Numbered from the stretch's first letter, positions 15,964 to 25,484 are shown. The stretch is 64,000 nucleotides of DNA from Anaerolineae bacterium (GCA_003327455.1 QOQU01000004.1:310001-374000), one strand, 5' to 3'. A program made the numbers and translations. Notes: generated by a model from the letters alone, not told the origin.

Positions 15964-16007
15964 TTGACAATCCATTATATTAGACTATAATCCTAAATAT
16001 TAGACTA
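15964..16007 (+). promoter_or_regulatory. Consensus promoter with two ATATTAGACTA direct repeats
   Basis: TTGACA (15964-15969) and TATAAT (15986-15991) are spaced by 16 nt, reading toward the IclR/PNPOx gene. ATATTAGACTA occurs at 15977-15987 and again at 15997-16007, exactly 20 bp apart, so both lie on the same face of the helix. They flank the -10 box and the start site, as expected for repressor binding. Confidence 0.75.
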
Positions 16008-16031
16008 ACCTTGATTTAACCTTCACCGACG

Positions 16032-17153
16032 ATGTCCGAAGCAACCAAAACCCTCCAAAAAGCCTTTCAATTGCTGGAAATCCTGCGTCAAAATCCCGCC
16101 GGCTGTTCTGCACCGCAATTGATGCGTCAGCTACAAATGCCACGCAGTTCCTTCTTCAGCCTGCTCAATCTTCTCAAAGAGGAAGAGTATATTGAGCAAA
16201 CCCAACCGCGCGGCAATTATCTGGTCGGGCGGCGCTTGCTGGCCTGGATGGGAATGCCTTTACCGCATTGGCGCGAGTGGATCGAAGCCTTCGAGCAGGA
16301 AGGGATAACCCACCCGATGGACGAAAGTCTGGCTTTAGCCCTGCCTCATCCTCAAGGCGCCCAGTTACTGGCTGTGCTGCCTGCCAGACGCCGTTTGCAG
16401 CCATATTTTCAGGTGGGAGAAGTCCTGTTAAGCCACGAATCAGCCGCCCCTCGCCTTTTTGTTCCCTGGCTGGATGGGAAGATTCGTCAGCAAGGCTATG
16501 CATTGTACGAGGGGCGAGAATTGATCGAGCTTGCCTTACCTGTTTGCCGTGATGGAACCAACCCGGCGGCGGCTTTGTTGCTGAGCGCTCCGAGTTCCCG
16601 GTTAAATCGAGGAACCTTGCTGAGCTACCTCCCTGCCATGCGCGAGATGGCCATGCGTCTTTCCTACCGCTTCGGAGCAGCCTTTTATTCACCCTACCAG
16701 GCTCCAATGATGCCTGCCCTGGCTGAAGAAAGCCCTCTGAGCCGCCAGGATATCGATCAATTCCTGCAGGTGCCGCTGGTCGCCCGCCTTGCCTGTCTCA
16801 ATCGGGAAGGGAGACCGCATGTTGTGCCGGTTTGGCAAATGTGGGATGGCAAAGCTTTTTATGTAGCTGCCTGGGAAGGCTCTCAATGGGCTGACTACCT
16901 GCAAGAAAACCCCTCCGTCTCACTGACCATCGACGAGCCATGGACGCCCTTACGGCGGGTTGTGGCGCGCGGTGAAGCCGTTCAGCTTCAAGAAGCCGAC
17001 TACCCGGGTGGTACGCAGGCATTGGTGGCTCGTTTGCGTCAGCGTTATTTAGGCGAATCGCTCTCAAAACGGGTGAAGGGACGCGCCTGGCAGGCTTTTC
17101 GCATTCACCCAACCACTTTACGCGGCTGGCGGGGGTTACCTCTCGGGTCATGA
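16032..17153 (+). CDS. IclR-type HTH regulator fused to a pyridoxamine-phosphate-oxidase-like flavin domain
   Basis: A 373-residue fusion. Residues about 1-70 form an IclR-type winged helix ([23 protein letters not shown], then [18 protein letters not shown]). Residues about 75-225 look like the IclR effector region. Residues about 236-365 form a PNPOx-like split-barrel ([28 protein letters not shown]), a fold that binds FMN, F420 or heme. The stop overlaps the start of a permease gene by ATGA, so regulator and transporter are translated together. The simplest reading is a regulator that senses a flavin-like ligand; this is inferred. Confidence 0.8.
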   Translation: MSEATKTLQKAFQLLEILRQNPAGCSAPQLMRQLQMPRSSFFSLLNLLKEEEYIEQTQPRGNYLVGRRLLAWMGMPLPHWREWIEAFEQEGITHPMDESLALALPHPQGAQLLAVLPARRRLQPYFQVGEVLLSHESAAPRLFVPWLDGKIRQQGYALYEGRELIELALPVCRDGTNPAAALLLSAPSSRLNRGTLLSYLPAMREMAMRLSYRFGAAFYSPYQAPMMPALAEESPLSRQDIDQFLQVPLVARLACLNREGRPHVVPVWQMWDGKAFYVAAWEGSQWADYLQENPSVSLTIDEPWTPLRRVVARGEAVQLQEADYPGGTQALVARLRQRYLGESLSKRVKGRAWQAFRIHPTTLRGWRGLPLGS

Positions 17154-17914
17154 CAGCCAAAACCAGGCTCGATATCGTCAGCGCGGCGCTCATTCTATCG
17201 CTTGCCCTGTTGGCCTGGGAGTTTGGGGTACAAATGAGCCATACGCCGGTTTATCTTCTGCCCGCTCCCAGCCGCATCTGGAACACCTTTTGGGGTGAGC
17301 CGATTTATTACCTTCATGCTCTCTGGATCACCCTGGGCGAAGCCCTGGGCGGACTGGCTTTGGGTTTGCTGGCAGGAATCGGTGTTGCCGTATGGGTAAC
17401 CTTGCAGCCACGCCTGGAAGGAGGTGTGATGACCCTGGCGCTCCTGATTAAATCCATGCCACTGGCCGCAATCGCCCCTCTGTTGACCATCTGGTTGGGT
17501 TTCGGGTTGTTACCGAAGGTGATCATTACCGCTCTCCTGACCTTTTTTCCCGTGTTGGTCAACACGCTGGTCGGCTTGCAAAGTGCCGATTCTGAAATGC
17601 TGGACCTGATGCGCGTCCATCGCGCCACAGCCTGGCAAACCCTGCGCCATTTACGCGCCTGGCTGGCTTTGCCCTATCTCTTTGCCGCTTTACGGGTAGC
17701 GGCGCCGCTCTCTCTGATGGGCGCCGTGATTGCCGAATGGACCGGCGCCGGTAGCGGTTTGGGACGGGTGATGTGGCTGGCATATTCAAACCTGAATCTG
17801 CCACCTCTCTTTGCCGCCATCTTTGTCGTTTCAACGGTCAGTATTTTCATTTACCTGTTAATGGTCTGGCTGGAAAAGAAAGCAATGCCCTGGCGAACTC
17901 CGTCAGTGGATTAA
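17150..17914 (+). CDS. ABC transporter permease, SsuC/TauC/ThiX type
   Basis: A 254-residue membrane protein with about six helices. The coupling loop reads [24 protein letters not shown], and the segment after it ([16 protein letters not shown]) is the EAA-type motif of NitT/TauT permeases. These import sulfonates, nitrate or vitamin precursors. The start overlaps the regulator stop (ATGA), and the binding-protein gene follows by 23 nt. No ATPase gene is nearby, which is also reported for RibXY riboflavin transporters of Chloroflexus. Confidence 0.88.
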   Translation: MTAKTRLDIVSAALILSLALLAWEFGVQMSHTPVYLLPAPSRIWNTFWGEPIYYLHALWITLGEALGGLALGLLAGIGVAVWVTLQPRLEGGVMTLALLIKSMPLAAIAPLLTIWLGFGLLPKVIITALLTFFPVLVNTLVGLQSADSEMLDLMRVHRATAWQTLRHLRAWLALPYLFAALRVAAPLSLMGAVIAEWTGAGSGLGRVMWLAYSNLNLPPLFAAIFVVSTVSIFIYLLMVWLEKKAMPWRTPSVD

Positions 17915-17937
17915 TTTTTTCATCAAGGAGGCTTTCA

Positions 17938-18936
17938 ATGCGAAAAACTTACCGGATTGGCTGGATTTTATCCCTGTTGCTCCTTTCCGCCTGCGCGAGC
18001 TTGAATAACCTCAGTTCCACCCCAACCTCTGTTCCTTTTACAATGACCTTTATGGCCGGCTATAAACCTCAGGCGAATCTCCCCTTCGTCGGGGCTTATG
18101 TGGCAAAAGAAAAAGGCTTTTTCGATGAAGAAGGCTTGCAGGTCACCATCGAACATTCAGCCGGCCAGGGCGAACACGTGCAACTGTTGGTAGCCGGTAA
18201 GGTGCAGGTGACGACGATGGATGCAGCCACCATCCTGCAACGGCGTGCCGATCCGGGCCTGCCGGTGGTTTCAATTGCCCTGATCGGGCAACGCGGTCAG
18301 CAGGCCTATGCTGCCCTGGCAGAGCGCGGCCTCAACACCCCCAAGGATTGGGAAGGAAAAACGGTCGGATATAAAGGCACACCCCCTCCAGATCTATTTG
18401 CCCTGTTGAGCGCCGCAGGGGCAGATGTTGACAAGGTCTCCCTGGTCAATGTCGGCTTTGATCCACGCCTTTTGACCGAAGGAAAAGTGGACGTCTACCC
18501 CCTCTTCAAATCCAACGAACCTTATTTGATTCGCCAGTGGGGATATGAAATTACCCTGTGGGAGGCTGCCGACTATGGTGTGCCAACCCTGGGCCTGGCC
18601 TATGTCGCCAGCGAGGATTTTCTTAGAGATCACCCCGAAGAATTGCGGCGTTTTCTGCGCGCAGCTTTGCGTGGGATTGAGTACGCAGCCGCCCACATAG
18701 ATGAAGCCGTCCAGATTGTGCTGAAATATAGCGGCCAGGAGAGCGATGCGAGCCATATGCGCTACATGCTGGAGACAGAGTTGGAAGATGCTCAAAATCC
18801 GAACGGCTTTGGCGCCCAAACCCAAGCCCAATGGCAGGCGTTGGCAGAAATGCTCCTTCGTTATCAGGCCCTGCCTAAAGCGGTTGAGGTTGAAAAAGCG
18901 TTCACAGACGACCTGCTGCCGGTGAAGAACCCCTAG
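17938..18936 (+). CDS. ABC substrate-binding lipoprotein, NMT1/THI5-like
   Basis: A 332-residue exported lipoprotein with lipobox LLSAC (Cys19). The mature protein starts TFMAGYKPQANLPFVGAYVAKEKGFFDEEGL, the pattern of NMT1/THI5-like binding proteins for pyrimidine (HMP), riboflavin or sulfonate ligands. The start at 17938 is fixed by AAGGAGG 8 nt upstream. It is the third gene of the regulator-permease-binding protein unit. The flavin-type domain in the regulator and the lack of an ATPase make a RibXY-like vitamin importer attractive, but ThiXY-like HMP import is equally possible. Confidence 0.85.
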   Translation: MRKTYRIGWILSLLLLSACASLNNLSSTPTSVPFTMTFMAGYKPQANLPFVGAYVAKEKGFFDEEGLQVTIEHSAGQGEHVQLLVAGKVQVTTMDAATILQRRADPGLPVVSIALIGQRGQQAYAALAERGLNTPKDWEGKTVGYKGTPPPDLFALLSAAGADVDKVSLVNVGFDPRLLTEGKVDVYPLFKSNEPYLIRQWGYEITLWEAADYGVPTLGLAYVASEDFLRDHPEELRRFLRAALRGIEYAAAHIDEAVQIVLKYSGQESDASHMRYMLETELEDAQNPNGFGAQTQAQWQALAEMLLRYQALPKAVEVEKAFTDDLLPVKNP

Positions 18937-18946
18937 GTAGAGTTTT

Positions 18947-19264
18947 TCATGCCGCATAGATTTCCTCGATATCGGCGAGGACTGAGTCGCGAATGAGCGG
19001 CTTTAATCCGTCCATGGGAACCAAATCAACCGGGCGATGGAACAACTCTGCAAGTTCGCGTTGCAGGCGCGAGAAAGTAAGCAGCCCGATTCTCGCATTT
19101 GGTAGAAAGGACACCAGCACATCCACGTCGCTATCCGCGCTGAAATTATTTCCCAACACAGAACCAAACAAAGCCAGTTTTTGCACCTGATAACGGCGGC
19201 AGAGCGCAATCAGTTCCTTTTTGGGAATCTTAATTTTCACTCGCGAAGGATTGGATGTTGCCAT
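18947..19264 (-). CDS. Minimal nucleotidyltransferase (MNT) domain protein, without a HEPN partner
   Basis: A 105-residue protein with the nucleotidyltransferase signature GSVLGNNFSADSDVDVLVSF (GS-X9-DXD). Such proteins are usually the antitoxin half of HEPN/MNT pairs and transfer AMP to a HEPN toxin. No HEPN gene is next to it, so it is either an orphan or has lost its partner. The gene converges with the binding-protein gene. ATG 19264 is preferred over an ATG-like start 33 nt upstream because the latter adds a non-conserved extension. The 209 nt between it and cdsA show nothing else. Confidence 0.8.
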   Translation of the reverse strand: MATSNPSRVKIKIPKKELIALCRRYQVQKLALFGSVLGNNFSADSDVDVLVSFLPNARIGLLTFSRLQRELAELFHRPVDLVPMDGLKPLIRDSVLADIEEIYAA

Positions 19265-19473
19265 GTCCGTAATTATACAACAAAGCCACTCCGACAAATC
19301 CTGCCTGGATAGGGCAGGATGATGAACGGTCGGTTGAGACGTTGGCTGGATTGCATTTCATTGCCTGTGCGATCTTGATGACACATCCGTTCATAAGTTT
19401 CATGGTGCAAAGTTCATAACAGACTCTAGCATGTCTGGCAAGGGAAGAAGAAGTCCGCAAAGCAAGCGGTTTT

Positions 19474-20295
19474 TTACTTCCCCAGCCACCAGGCAACCAG
19501 ATAATATCCCAGAACCCCTGCCCAGATCCAGGAGTCAATGCGATCGAAGATGCCACCATGGCCTGGCAGGATATGGCTTGAATCCTTCACGCCCGCCTGG
19601 CGTTTGATCATGCTCTCGCCGAGGTCGCCAAGCGGCGTAAGCGCCGAGAGTATCAAGCCCAAAACAGCCCCCTTCCAGGGCGCAATCGCCGTCGCCTGCC
19701 CGGCACCCAAACTCCACAAGGCAGCCAGAGCCCAACCCGACAGTGTCCCGCTGGCCAGCCCTGCCCAATAGCCTTCCCAGGTTTTATGCGGGCTGAGACG
19801 AGGGGAAAAAGGGCGTTTTCCAAAGCGGCTGCCGATCAGGTAAGCCCCGCTATCTGCCAGCCAGACCGCTGGCAGGGCAATCAAGAACCACCACTTGCCT
19901 TCAGGCAATGCCCGCAAAGAGACCAGGTAAGAGGCCAGCCAGCCGCAATAGATCATGCCCATCATCGAGACGGCAAAATCGGTGGCTGCCTGCTGACGAC
20001 CGCGCTCAAAGTCGATCAGGTGATAGGTCATGCTGCCCAGGATCACCAGGCTGAGCGCAAAAGCAGCGCCTTCAAAGCCGCCTTGATGGCGGGCAAGCAC
20101 CAGCAAAGCTGCCCCGACGGGCATTCCCCACTCCGTAGCCCGATAACCGACCTTGCCGAGCATGTGCGCCACCTCCCAGGCCGCCACCCCACTCAACAGA
20201 GCCACAACCAGCGCTAAGGGCAAGCCTCCCAGAGCAATCACCCACGCCCCAAGGGGGAGGAGCACAATGGCAACAATGAGGCGGCTAGCCAGCAT
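19474..20295 (-). CDS. cdsA: Phosphatidate cytidylyltransferase
   Basis: A 273-residue integral membrane enzyme that makes CDP-diacylglycerol from phosphatidic acid and CTP. About seven membrane helices are predicted. The C-terminal CdsA signature is intact: [20 protein letters not shown] followed by GIFDRIDS. Its start overlaps the uppS end by 11 nt, giving the conserved frr-uppS-cdsA order seen in many bacteria; dxr and rseP, which often follow, are absent here. Confidence 0.95.
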   Translation of the reverse strand: MLASRLIVAIVLLPLGAWVIALGGLPLALVVALLSGVAAWEVAHMLGKVGYRATEWGMPVGAALLVLARHQGGFEGAAFALSLVILGSMTYHLIDFERGRQQAATDFAVSMMGMIYCGWLASYLVSLRALPEGKWWFLIALPAVWLADSGAYLIGSRFGKRPFSPRLSPHKTWEGYWAGLASGTLSGWALAALWSLGAGQATAIAPWKGAVLGLILSALTPLGDLGESMIKRQAGVKDSSHILPGHGGIFDRIDSWIWAGVLGYYLVAWWLGK

Positions 20296-21037
20296 TCGGC
20301 GTGGTTTCCTTGTCTTTGGAGATCACTCCGCCATAGCGACGTTCCCGACGGCTATACTCGATAATCGCCTTGCGTAACTCTTCCTTGTCAAAATCAGGCC
20401 AGTAAGTGGGGGTGAAATACCATTCAGAGTAAGCTCCCTGCCAGATTAAGAAATTACTGCCGCGCAGTTCTCCCGAAGTGCGGATGATCAAGTCGGGGTC
20501 AGGCACACCTGCGGTAAACAGGTAACGGCTGATCAGTTCATCGGTGATGTCTTCTTTCGGAATGCCGTCTTCGATAATCCGCTTGATGGCGCACACGATT
20601 TCATCGCGGCCACCGTAATTGAACGCCACGTTGAGGATCAGGCGGTCATTGTTCCGGGTGTATTCCACCGCCTGTAAGACCTTTTGGCGCAGGATCGGCT
20701 TAAGTCCGTCTAAGCGGCCAATATGGCGCAATTGCACGCCTTGATCGTGCAGTTGTTGCAGTTCGCGGTCAATGACGTCCTCGAGGATGCGCATCAACCC
20801 CTGCACTTCTTCGGCAGGGCGCCCCCAGTTTTCGGTCGAAAAGGCGTACAGGGTCAAATATTTGACGCCAAATTCAATACAGGCTTCAATGATGCGGCGT
20901 AAGTTCTCCGTGCCGGCGCGATGACCTGCCAGCCGGGGCAAGCCGCGCGCCAGCGCCCAGCGTCCGTTGCCATCCATGATAATTGCAATATGGGTGGGGA
21001 TTTTTTGAGGGAGGGAAGAGGTATCTGCTGATTCCAT
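20285..21037 (-). CDS. uppS: Isoprenyl transferase (undecaprenyl diphosphate synthase family)
   Basis: A 250-residue cis-prenyltransferase that elongates farnesyl diphosphate to the C55 lipid carrier for cell-wall synthesis. The catalytic [12 protein letters not shown] motif, the H-rich [11 protein letters not shown] and the C-terminal [16 protein letters not shown] motif are present. I chose ATG 21037; an in-frame TTG at 21067 would add ten residues, and neither start has a strong Shine-Dalgarno sequence. Confidence 0.94.
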   Translation of the reverse strand: MESADTSSLPQKIPTHIAIIMDGNGRWALARGLPRLAGHRAGTENLRRIIEACIEFGVKYLTLYAFSTENWGRPAEEVQGLMRILEDVIDRELQQLHDQGVQLRHIGRLDGLKPILRQKVLQAVEYTRNNDRLILNVAFNYGGRDEIVCAIKRIIEDGIPKEDITDELISRYLFTAGVPDPDLIIRTSGELRGSNFLIWQGAYSEWYFTPTYWPDFDKEELRKAIIEYSRRERRYGGVISKDKETTPNAG

Positions 21038-21092
21038 TTTAGCTTGAGGAAATCCAGGGGGAAGCAACCCGCTTCAAGCCGCTTGCCTGCCC

Positions 21093-21650
21093 CTAAATCT
21101 CCATGATTTCCTTTTCCTTTCGTTCACCAATTTTATTAATTTCTTCGATATATCGGTCGGTAATCTTCTGAAGTTCCGCTTCACCTTTCTGCAACTCATC
21201 TTCAGAGATTAATTTTTCCTGTTGAAGCTCACGCAGGTCGCGAATGCTATCGCGGCGCACATTGCGAGCCGCCACGCGGGCTTCCTCGACCCGGTTATGC
21301 ACCACTTTAACCAGTTCCCGCCGACGCTCTTCGGTGAGGGGAGGTAAGATCAGGCGGATGGTTTTTCCGTCATTGTTAGGCGTCAAACCGAGATCCGAAG
21401 CCAGGATTGCTCGCTCGATTGCCTTTAGCGAGGAACTATCGAAAGGGCGAATGAGTAACATGCGCGGCTCCGGCACACTGATGGTGGCAAGCTGAACCAG
21501 AGGGGTACTGACGCCGTAGTATTCGACCTGTAAGCGCTCGACCAGCGCCGGGCTGGCCCGTCCCGTGCGGATACCGCTCAAGTCTTCTTCAAGCGATTGG
21601 ATAGCGCCCTTCATACGCGCTTCGGCCTCTTTGTAAACATCGTTTAGCAT
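21093..21650 (-). CDS. frr: Ribosome recycling factor
   Basis: A 185-residue protein that splits post-termination ribosomes together with EF-G. Length and sequence are standard: LEEDLSGIRTGRASPALVE near the N-terminus, PFDSSSLKAIERAI in the middle and LPPLTEERRRELVKVV near residue 125. GGAGG lies 5-6 nt upstream of the ATG. It is the first gene of the frr-uppS-cdsA run; the usual upstream pyrH and tsf are not in the window. Confidence 0.97.
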   Translation of the reverse strand: MLNDVYKEAEARMKGAIQSLEEDLSGIRTGRASPALVERLQVEYYGVSTPLVQLATISVPEPRMLLIRPFDSSSLKAIERAILASDLGLTPNNDGKTIRLILPPLTEERRRELVKVVHNRVEEARVAARNVRRDSIRDLRELQQEKLISEDELQKGEAELQKITDRYIEEINKIGERKEKEIMEI

Positions 21651-21985
21651 TTTTCACTCCTCCAACGATCCAGGTGTTGTTCGAGTTTATCGCTCGAGCC
21701 TGTTCAGGTTGGTTTCATTAATTATCACATAAAACTGGTCGTTCTCAGCTTCCAATTTTAACATTTTCGCAAGAGCTCTTTTTGTGTTGGAGACCGGGGA
21801 TCAAGAGCAAAGATTTTTTCTGATGTGAGTTTGTGAGTTGCAACGGCAGAACAAAGGTGACCATTTTATGATGGGCTGGCATCGAATTGCCTTTCCTGGT
21901 TTACAAACACCACGCTTTCATCCTACCTGTAAGGATACCCGAAAAATTGCTGAGAGGGAAGAGGAATTTGAACCTTGCCAGATCC

Positions 21986-22036
21986 TTGACAACCGCCCCA
22001 TTCCAGAGTATTATTTTGATATTGATATTCATTTTC
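21986..22036 (+). promoter_or_regulatory. Promoter with Fur-family box for the metal transport operon
   Basis: TTGACA (21986-21991) and TATTAT (22009-22014) are spaced by 17 nt. Immediately downstream, 22018-22036 matches the 19-bp Fur box at 16 of 19 positions (GATATTGATATTCATTTTC). The box covers the expected start site, so a metal-loaded Fur-family repressor would block transcription. The regulator is probably the Fur-family protein at 24988. The remaining 330 nt back to frr show no gene. Confidence 0.75.
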
Positions 22037-22054
22037 ATTTAGGAGTGTGATCCA

Positions 22055-23050
22055 ATGAAGTTTCTTCGCCAGATCCTAACATTTTCTTTGCTCTTACCCT
22101 GGCTGGTGTCCTGTGCAACGCCTGCCCCAACGGCTGTGCCACAGACGCAAAAGTTGCGCGTGCTGGCAACCACGACTCTGGTGGGCGATGTGGTGGGCAA
22201 TATCACCGGCGAGGCAGTAGAGCTTTCGGTGTTATTGCCGATCGGTGCCGACCCTCATTCCTTTACCCCTACCCCTCAGGATGTGGCAAAGGTGAGCCAG
22301 GCCGATCTGATCTTTGCCAACGGCGCCGGGCTGGAAGAGTTCTTACAAGCCCTGCTGGAAAGCGCCGGCGCCGCAGAAAAAGTCGTTGAAGTGTCGGAGG
22401 GTATCGCTCTTTTACAAGGTGAAGCTCATTCCCATGCGGGTGATGAAGAGCACGCCGGGGAGACCACACCAACAAAGGAAGCAACCGCTGAAGGTGAGCA
22501 TGACCAGGAGCAGGAGCACGCTACCGGTGACCCGCACACCTGGTTCGACCCCAATCTGGTGATGATCTGGGTAGAAAATATTACCAGGACGCTGAGTGAA
22601 AAAGACCCCCAGAACGCGACAATCTACCAGAAAAATGCGGAAGCCTACACCGCTCAACTCCGCGAACTCGATCAATGGATCCGTCAACAGGTGGAGACCA
22701 TCCCACCTGAAAATCGGCTGCTGGTTACCGATCACAAAACGTTTGGCTACTTTGCCGAGCGGTATGGGTTCACCCAGGTGGGAGCTGTCTTGCCGGGCTT
22801 TTCCACCCTCGCTGAACCCTCCGCACAAGAATTGGCCGCTTTAGAAGACGCCATTCGTCAATTGAGTGTGAAAGCGATCTTCGTCGGAACGACGGTGAAT
22901 CCCAATCTTGCCCAGCGCATCGCCGAAGATACGGGTGTTAAACTGGTTTATCTTTATACCGGGTCTCTCTCCGAAAAAGATGGCCCGGCCAATACCTATC
23001 TCAATTTCATGCGCTACAATGTCGCTGCTATTGTCGAAGCTTTGCAATAA
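22055..23050 (+). CDS. Metal ABC transporter substrate-binding lipoprotein, ZnuA/TroA family
   Basis: A 331-residue lipoprotein with lipobox LVSC near residue 20. After the first metal ligand (GADPHSFTPTPQD) comes a histidine- and acid-rich loop (about 128-162, with SHAGDEEHAGE and EGEHDQEQEHA), then DPHTWFDP with the second ligand. This loop is typical of zinc-binding ZnuA proteins, so zinc is the favoured substrate, with manganese as the alternative. AGGAG lies 9 nt upstream of the ATG. It is the first gene of a four-gene operon with ATPase, permease and Fur-family regulator. Confidence 0.9.
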   Translation: MKFLRQILTFSLLLPWLVSCATPAPTAVPQTQKLRVLATTTLVGDVVGNITGEAVELSVLLPIGADPHSFTPTPQDVAKVSQADLIFANGAGLEEFLQALLESAGAAEKVVEVSEGIALLQGEAHSHAGDEEHAGETTPTKEATAEGEHDQEQEHATGDPHTWFDPNLVMIWVENITRTLSEKDPQNATIYQKNAEAYTAQLRELDQWIRQQVETIPPENRLLVTDHKTFGYFAERYGFTQVGAVLPGFSTLAEPSAQELAALEDAIRQLSVKAIFVGTTVNPNLAQRIAEDTGVKLVYLYTGSLSEKDGPANTYLNFMRYNVAAIVEALQ

Positions 23051-23285
23051 CCGCCGTTCGGGATTTGCAAAACAAACGCCCTCCTGGCATGGATTCCGGC
23101 AAACTCACCCGCCCGATAAAACCCTTCAGGACGTTTCAACGCTCTATCCCGAATGGAGTAAAATAACCGACGAATGGATCAAGGTTTCACTGAGAATGAG
23201 AGAGCGAACGCGAGACAGTCGCCTCCCTCTTCCCAGGCCTTAAAACCGTTCTCTATTCCCGGTTATGTACGGAAATGAGGCCCGT

Positions 23286-24128
23286 ATGACCCTGCGAGAT
23301 GAGCTAACCCGCACCAAACACTGGATCGTTCACCGCCATCCCCACGAGGCGGAAAGTCCTTTGTTGCGCCTGGAGAATGTCAGCCTGTGGTATGACGGGC
23401 AGCCCGCTTTGCAAGACATTTCGTTCGAGTTGCAAAGCGGCGAACAGCTTGCGGTGGTCGGGCCAAACGGAGCCGGAAAAAGCACGCTGATGAAAATCAT
23501 CGCCGGGGTGCTGAAACCAACCCAGGGAGACGTGCACATCTACGGGCACGCCCCGGATGGACATATCTGTATCGCCTATGTGCCGCAACGCAATGCCGTG
23601 GATTGGAATTTCCCCATCACCGTCAGGGATGTGGTGATGATGGGGCGCATCGGAAAGATCGGCTTCTTTCGCAGCCCCGGGCGTTCTGACTGGCAGCGGG
23701 TTCGCCAGGCGTTGGAGACCGTCGGCATTCAAGCCCTGGCCGATCGCCCCATCCATGCCCTCTCCGGCGGTCAACAACAACGCATGTTTCTCGCTCGCGC
23801 CCTCGCTCAGGAAGCCGAACTGATCCTGATGGATGAACCCTTGAGCGGTCTCGATTTACCGGCCCAAGAAGAGTTGCTGGCGCTTTTACCCACCTTGCAG
23901 CAAAGGGGAATCGCACTGCTCTTTGCTCTGCACGATCTGAGTCTGGCACGCCAGCATTTTTCCAAACTCATGCTGCTCAATCGTCAGTTGATCGCTTTGG
24001 GGCAACCGGATGAGGTGCTCAAAGCTTCCAATCTGCGGCGGGCTTATGGAGGTCACTTGCAAATTGTGCCCGACGAGGGGAACTGGTTAGGCTTAAGCGA
24101 TACCTGTTGCAGTGATGGGGAAGGTTAA
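23286..24128 (+). CDS. Metal ABC transporter ATP-binding protein
   Basis: A 280-residue ATPase of the ZnuC/MntB type. It has Walker A GPNGAGKST, signature [15 protein letters not shown], Walker B LILMDEP and the H-loop in LLFALHDLSLA. The NAVDWNFPITVRDVVMMGR stretch is characteristic of metal-type ATPases. I chose ATG 23286, which has GAGG 5 nt upstream, over an in-frame ATG at 23265. The permease follows after 3 nt. The 235-nt gap after the binding-protein gene shows no separate feature. Confidence 0.9.
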   Translation: MTLRDELTRTKHWIVHRHPHEAESPLLRLENVSLWYDGQPALQDISFELQSGEQLAVVGPNGAGKSTLMKIIAGVLKPTQGDVHIYGHAPDGHICIAYVPQRNAVDWNFPITVRDVVMMGRIGKIGFFRSPGRSDWQRVRQALETVGIQALADRPIHALSGGQQQRMFLARALAQEAELILMDEPLSGLDLPAQEELLALLPTLQQRGIALLFALHDLSLARQHFSKLMLLNRQLIALGQPDEVLKASNLRRAYGGHLQIVPDEGNWLGLSDTCCSDGEG

Positions 24129-24131
24129 GCA

Positions 24132-24983
24132 ATGTTCGAGTGGTTGTGGACACCATTGCAGTACGCTTTTATGTGGCGCGGCTTGATTGCGGTGGTCTTG
24201 ATGGGCAGTGTTTGCGCGGTCGTCGGCACGTTTGTTGTGCTACGCGGCATGGCCTTTTTTGGAGACGCACTGGCGCATACCATTCTACCAGGCGTGGCGA
24301 TCGGTTACATCCTTAACGGTGGCAATACCAGTGGCTTGTTCTGGTGGGCATTAGGAGCTGCTCTGCTCAGCGCAATCGGTATCGGCGCCATCAGTCACGG
24401 CGGCCGCATCAAGGAAGACACGGCAATCGGGATTGTCTTTGCCGGGATGTTTGCTTTAGGGATTACGTTAATCTCGACTGTGCGCAGCTACTCGGTTGAC
24501 CTGTCTCATTTTCTATTTGGGGATGTCCTGGGGGTGCGCGATCGAGACCTGTGGCTTTCGGCGATCTTTGGTGCTGTGGTGCTGACGGCGGTGATCGGTT
24601 TTTATAAAGAATTCCTGACGCTCTCCTTTGATCCCGTTTTGGCGACAACCCTGCGTTTACCGGTCAGATTCTTGAACTACTTCCTGATGTTGTTAATGGC
24701 ACTGGCAATTGTGATTTCGTTGCAAACCGTCGGCGTAGCTTTGATGGTGGCAATGCTGATTACGCCAGCAGCCACCGCTTACCTGCTCACCCCCCGCCTG
24801 CCGCGCATGATCTGGGTCGCGGCTTTGATTGCCTCCTTTAGCGGCGGTGTGGGGCTATACCTCTCATATTATCTTGGCATTGCTTCGGGTGGGGCAATTG
24901 TCCTGGTTGCAACCTGCCTCTTCCTTCTGGTGTGGCTGGGACAAGCCGTCCGACGTCAAGTTCGGAGCAAAACAGGAGGCTAA
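24132..24983 (+). CDS. Metal ABC transporter permease, ABC-3 (ZnuB/MntC) family
   Basis: A 283-residue membrane protein with about eight helices. N-terminal AVVGTFVVLRGMAFFGDALAHTILPGVA is the conserved ABC-3 family region, and TVGVALMVAMLITPAATAYLL lies near the C-terminus. It forms the pore of the metal importer, with the flanking ATPase and binding protein. The next gene begins 4 nt after its stop. Confidence 0.92.
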   Translation: MFEWLWTPLQYAFMWRGLIAVVLMGSVCAVVGTFVVLRGMAFFGDALAHTILPGVAIGYILNGGNTSGLFWWALGAALLSAIGIGAISHGGRIKEDTAIGIVFAGMFALGITLISTVRSYSVDLSHFLFGDVLGVRDRDLWLSAIFGAVVLTAVIGFYKEFLTLSFDPVLATTLRLPVRFLNYFLMLLMALAIVISLQTVGVALMVAMLITPAATAYLLTPRLPRMIWVAALIASFSGGVGLYLSYYLGIASGGAIVLVATCLFLLVWLGQAVRRQVRSKTGG

Positions 24984-24987
24984 CGGA

Positions 24988-25437
24988 ATGAGCAAAGCAC
25001 AAGAGTGGTTAGAATGCCTGCAACGCAACGGCTACCGGATCACCGATCCGCGGCGGATCGTGGTGGAAATCATGGCAGAAAGCACGCAGGCGCTCACGCC
25101 CTTGAGAGTATATGAAATCGGGCATCAGCGCTATCCCAGCCTAGGTTTGGTGACCGTTTACCGCACGCTTGAAAAGCTGGAAGAATTGAATCTGATTCAA
25201 CGCGTGCACCAGCCTCAAGGCTGTCAGGCTTTTATCACCGCCTTTCAAGGACATCAACACCTGCTGGTTTGCAGTGGTTGTGGACGGGTGGAGTTTTTTG
25301 AAGGCGACGAAGAGGGAATCGAAGCCTTAATCGCCAAAATAAGCCAGCGCAGCGGTTATAAAGTAGGCGAGCACTGGTTGCAACTGTTTGGAGAATGCCA
25401 GGAATGCCAGCAAAATCGGGCGGCGAACCCCCAATGA
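24988..25437 (+). CDS. Fur-family metal-responsive repressor (Zur-like)
   Basis: A 149-residue regulator. The winged helix (about 1-85) includes GYRITDPRRIVVEIM and LVTVYRTLEKLEELNL, and the dimer/metal domain includes GHQHLLVCSGCGRVEFFEGDEE. Two CXXC pairs (CSGC and CQEC) would bind structural zinc. Lying last in the metal transport operon, it most likely represses it through the box at 22018-22036. Zinc is favoured because of the histidine-rich binding protein. The start has AGGAGG 8 nt upstream. Confidence 0.88.
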   Translation: MSKAQEWLECLQRNGYRITDPRRIVVEIMAESTQALTPLRVYEIGHQRYPSLGLVTVYRTLEKLEELNLIQRVHQPQGCQAFITAFQGHQHLLVCSGCGRVEFFEGDEEGIEALIAKISQRSGYKVGEHWLQLFGECQECQQNRAANPQ

Positions 25438-25458
25438 ACGATTGAGCAAATCGTTTTT
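25437..25458 (+). terminator. Short intrinsic terminator after the metal operon
   Basis: AACGATT (25437-25443) pairs with AATCGTT (25449-25455) across a 5-nt loop and is followed by T residues. The stem starts at the last base of the stop codon. It is AT-rich and rather weak, but well placed. Confidence 0.5.
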
Positions 25459-25484
25459 ACAGGTCGAAAGATAGCCAGGCGCAG

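Noticed and set aside
21838-22050. A 70-codon frame upstream of the metal-binding protein gene
   Set aside because: It overlaps the promoter and Fur-type box, has no ribosome site and no protein-like pattern.
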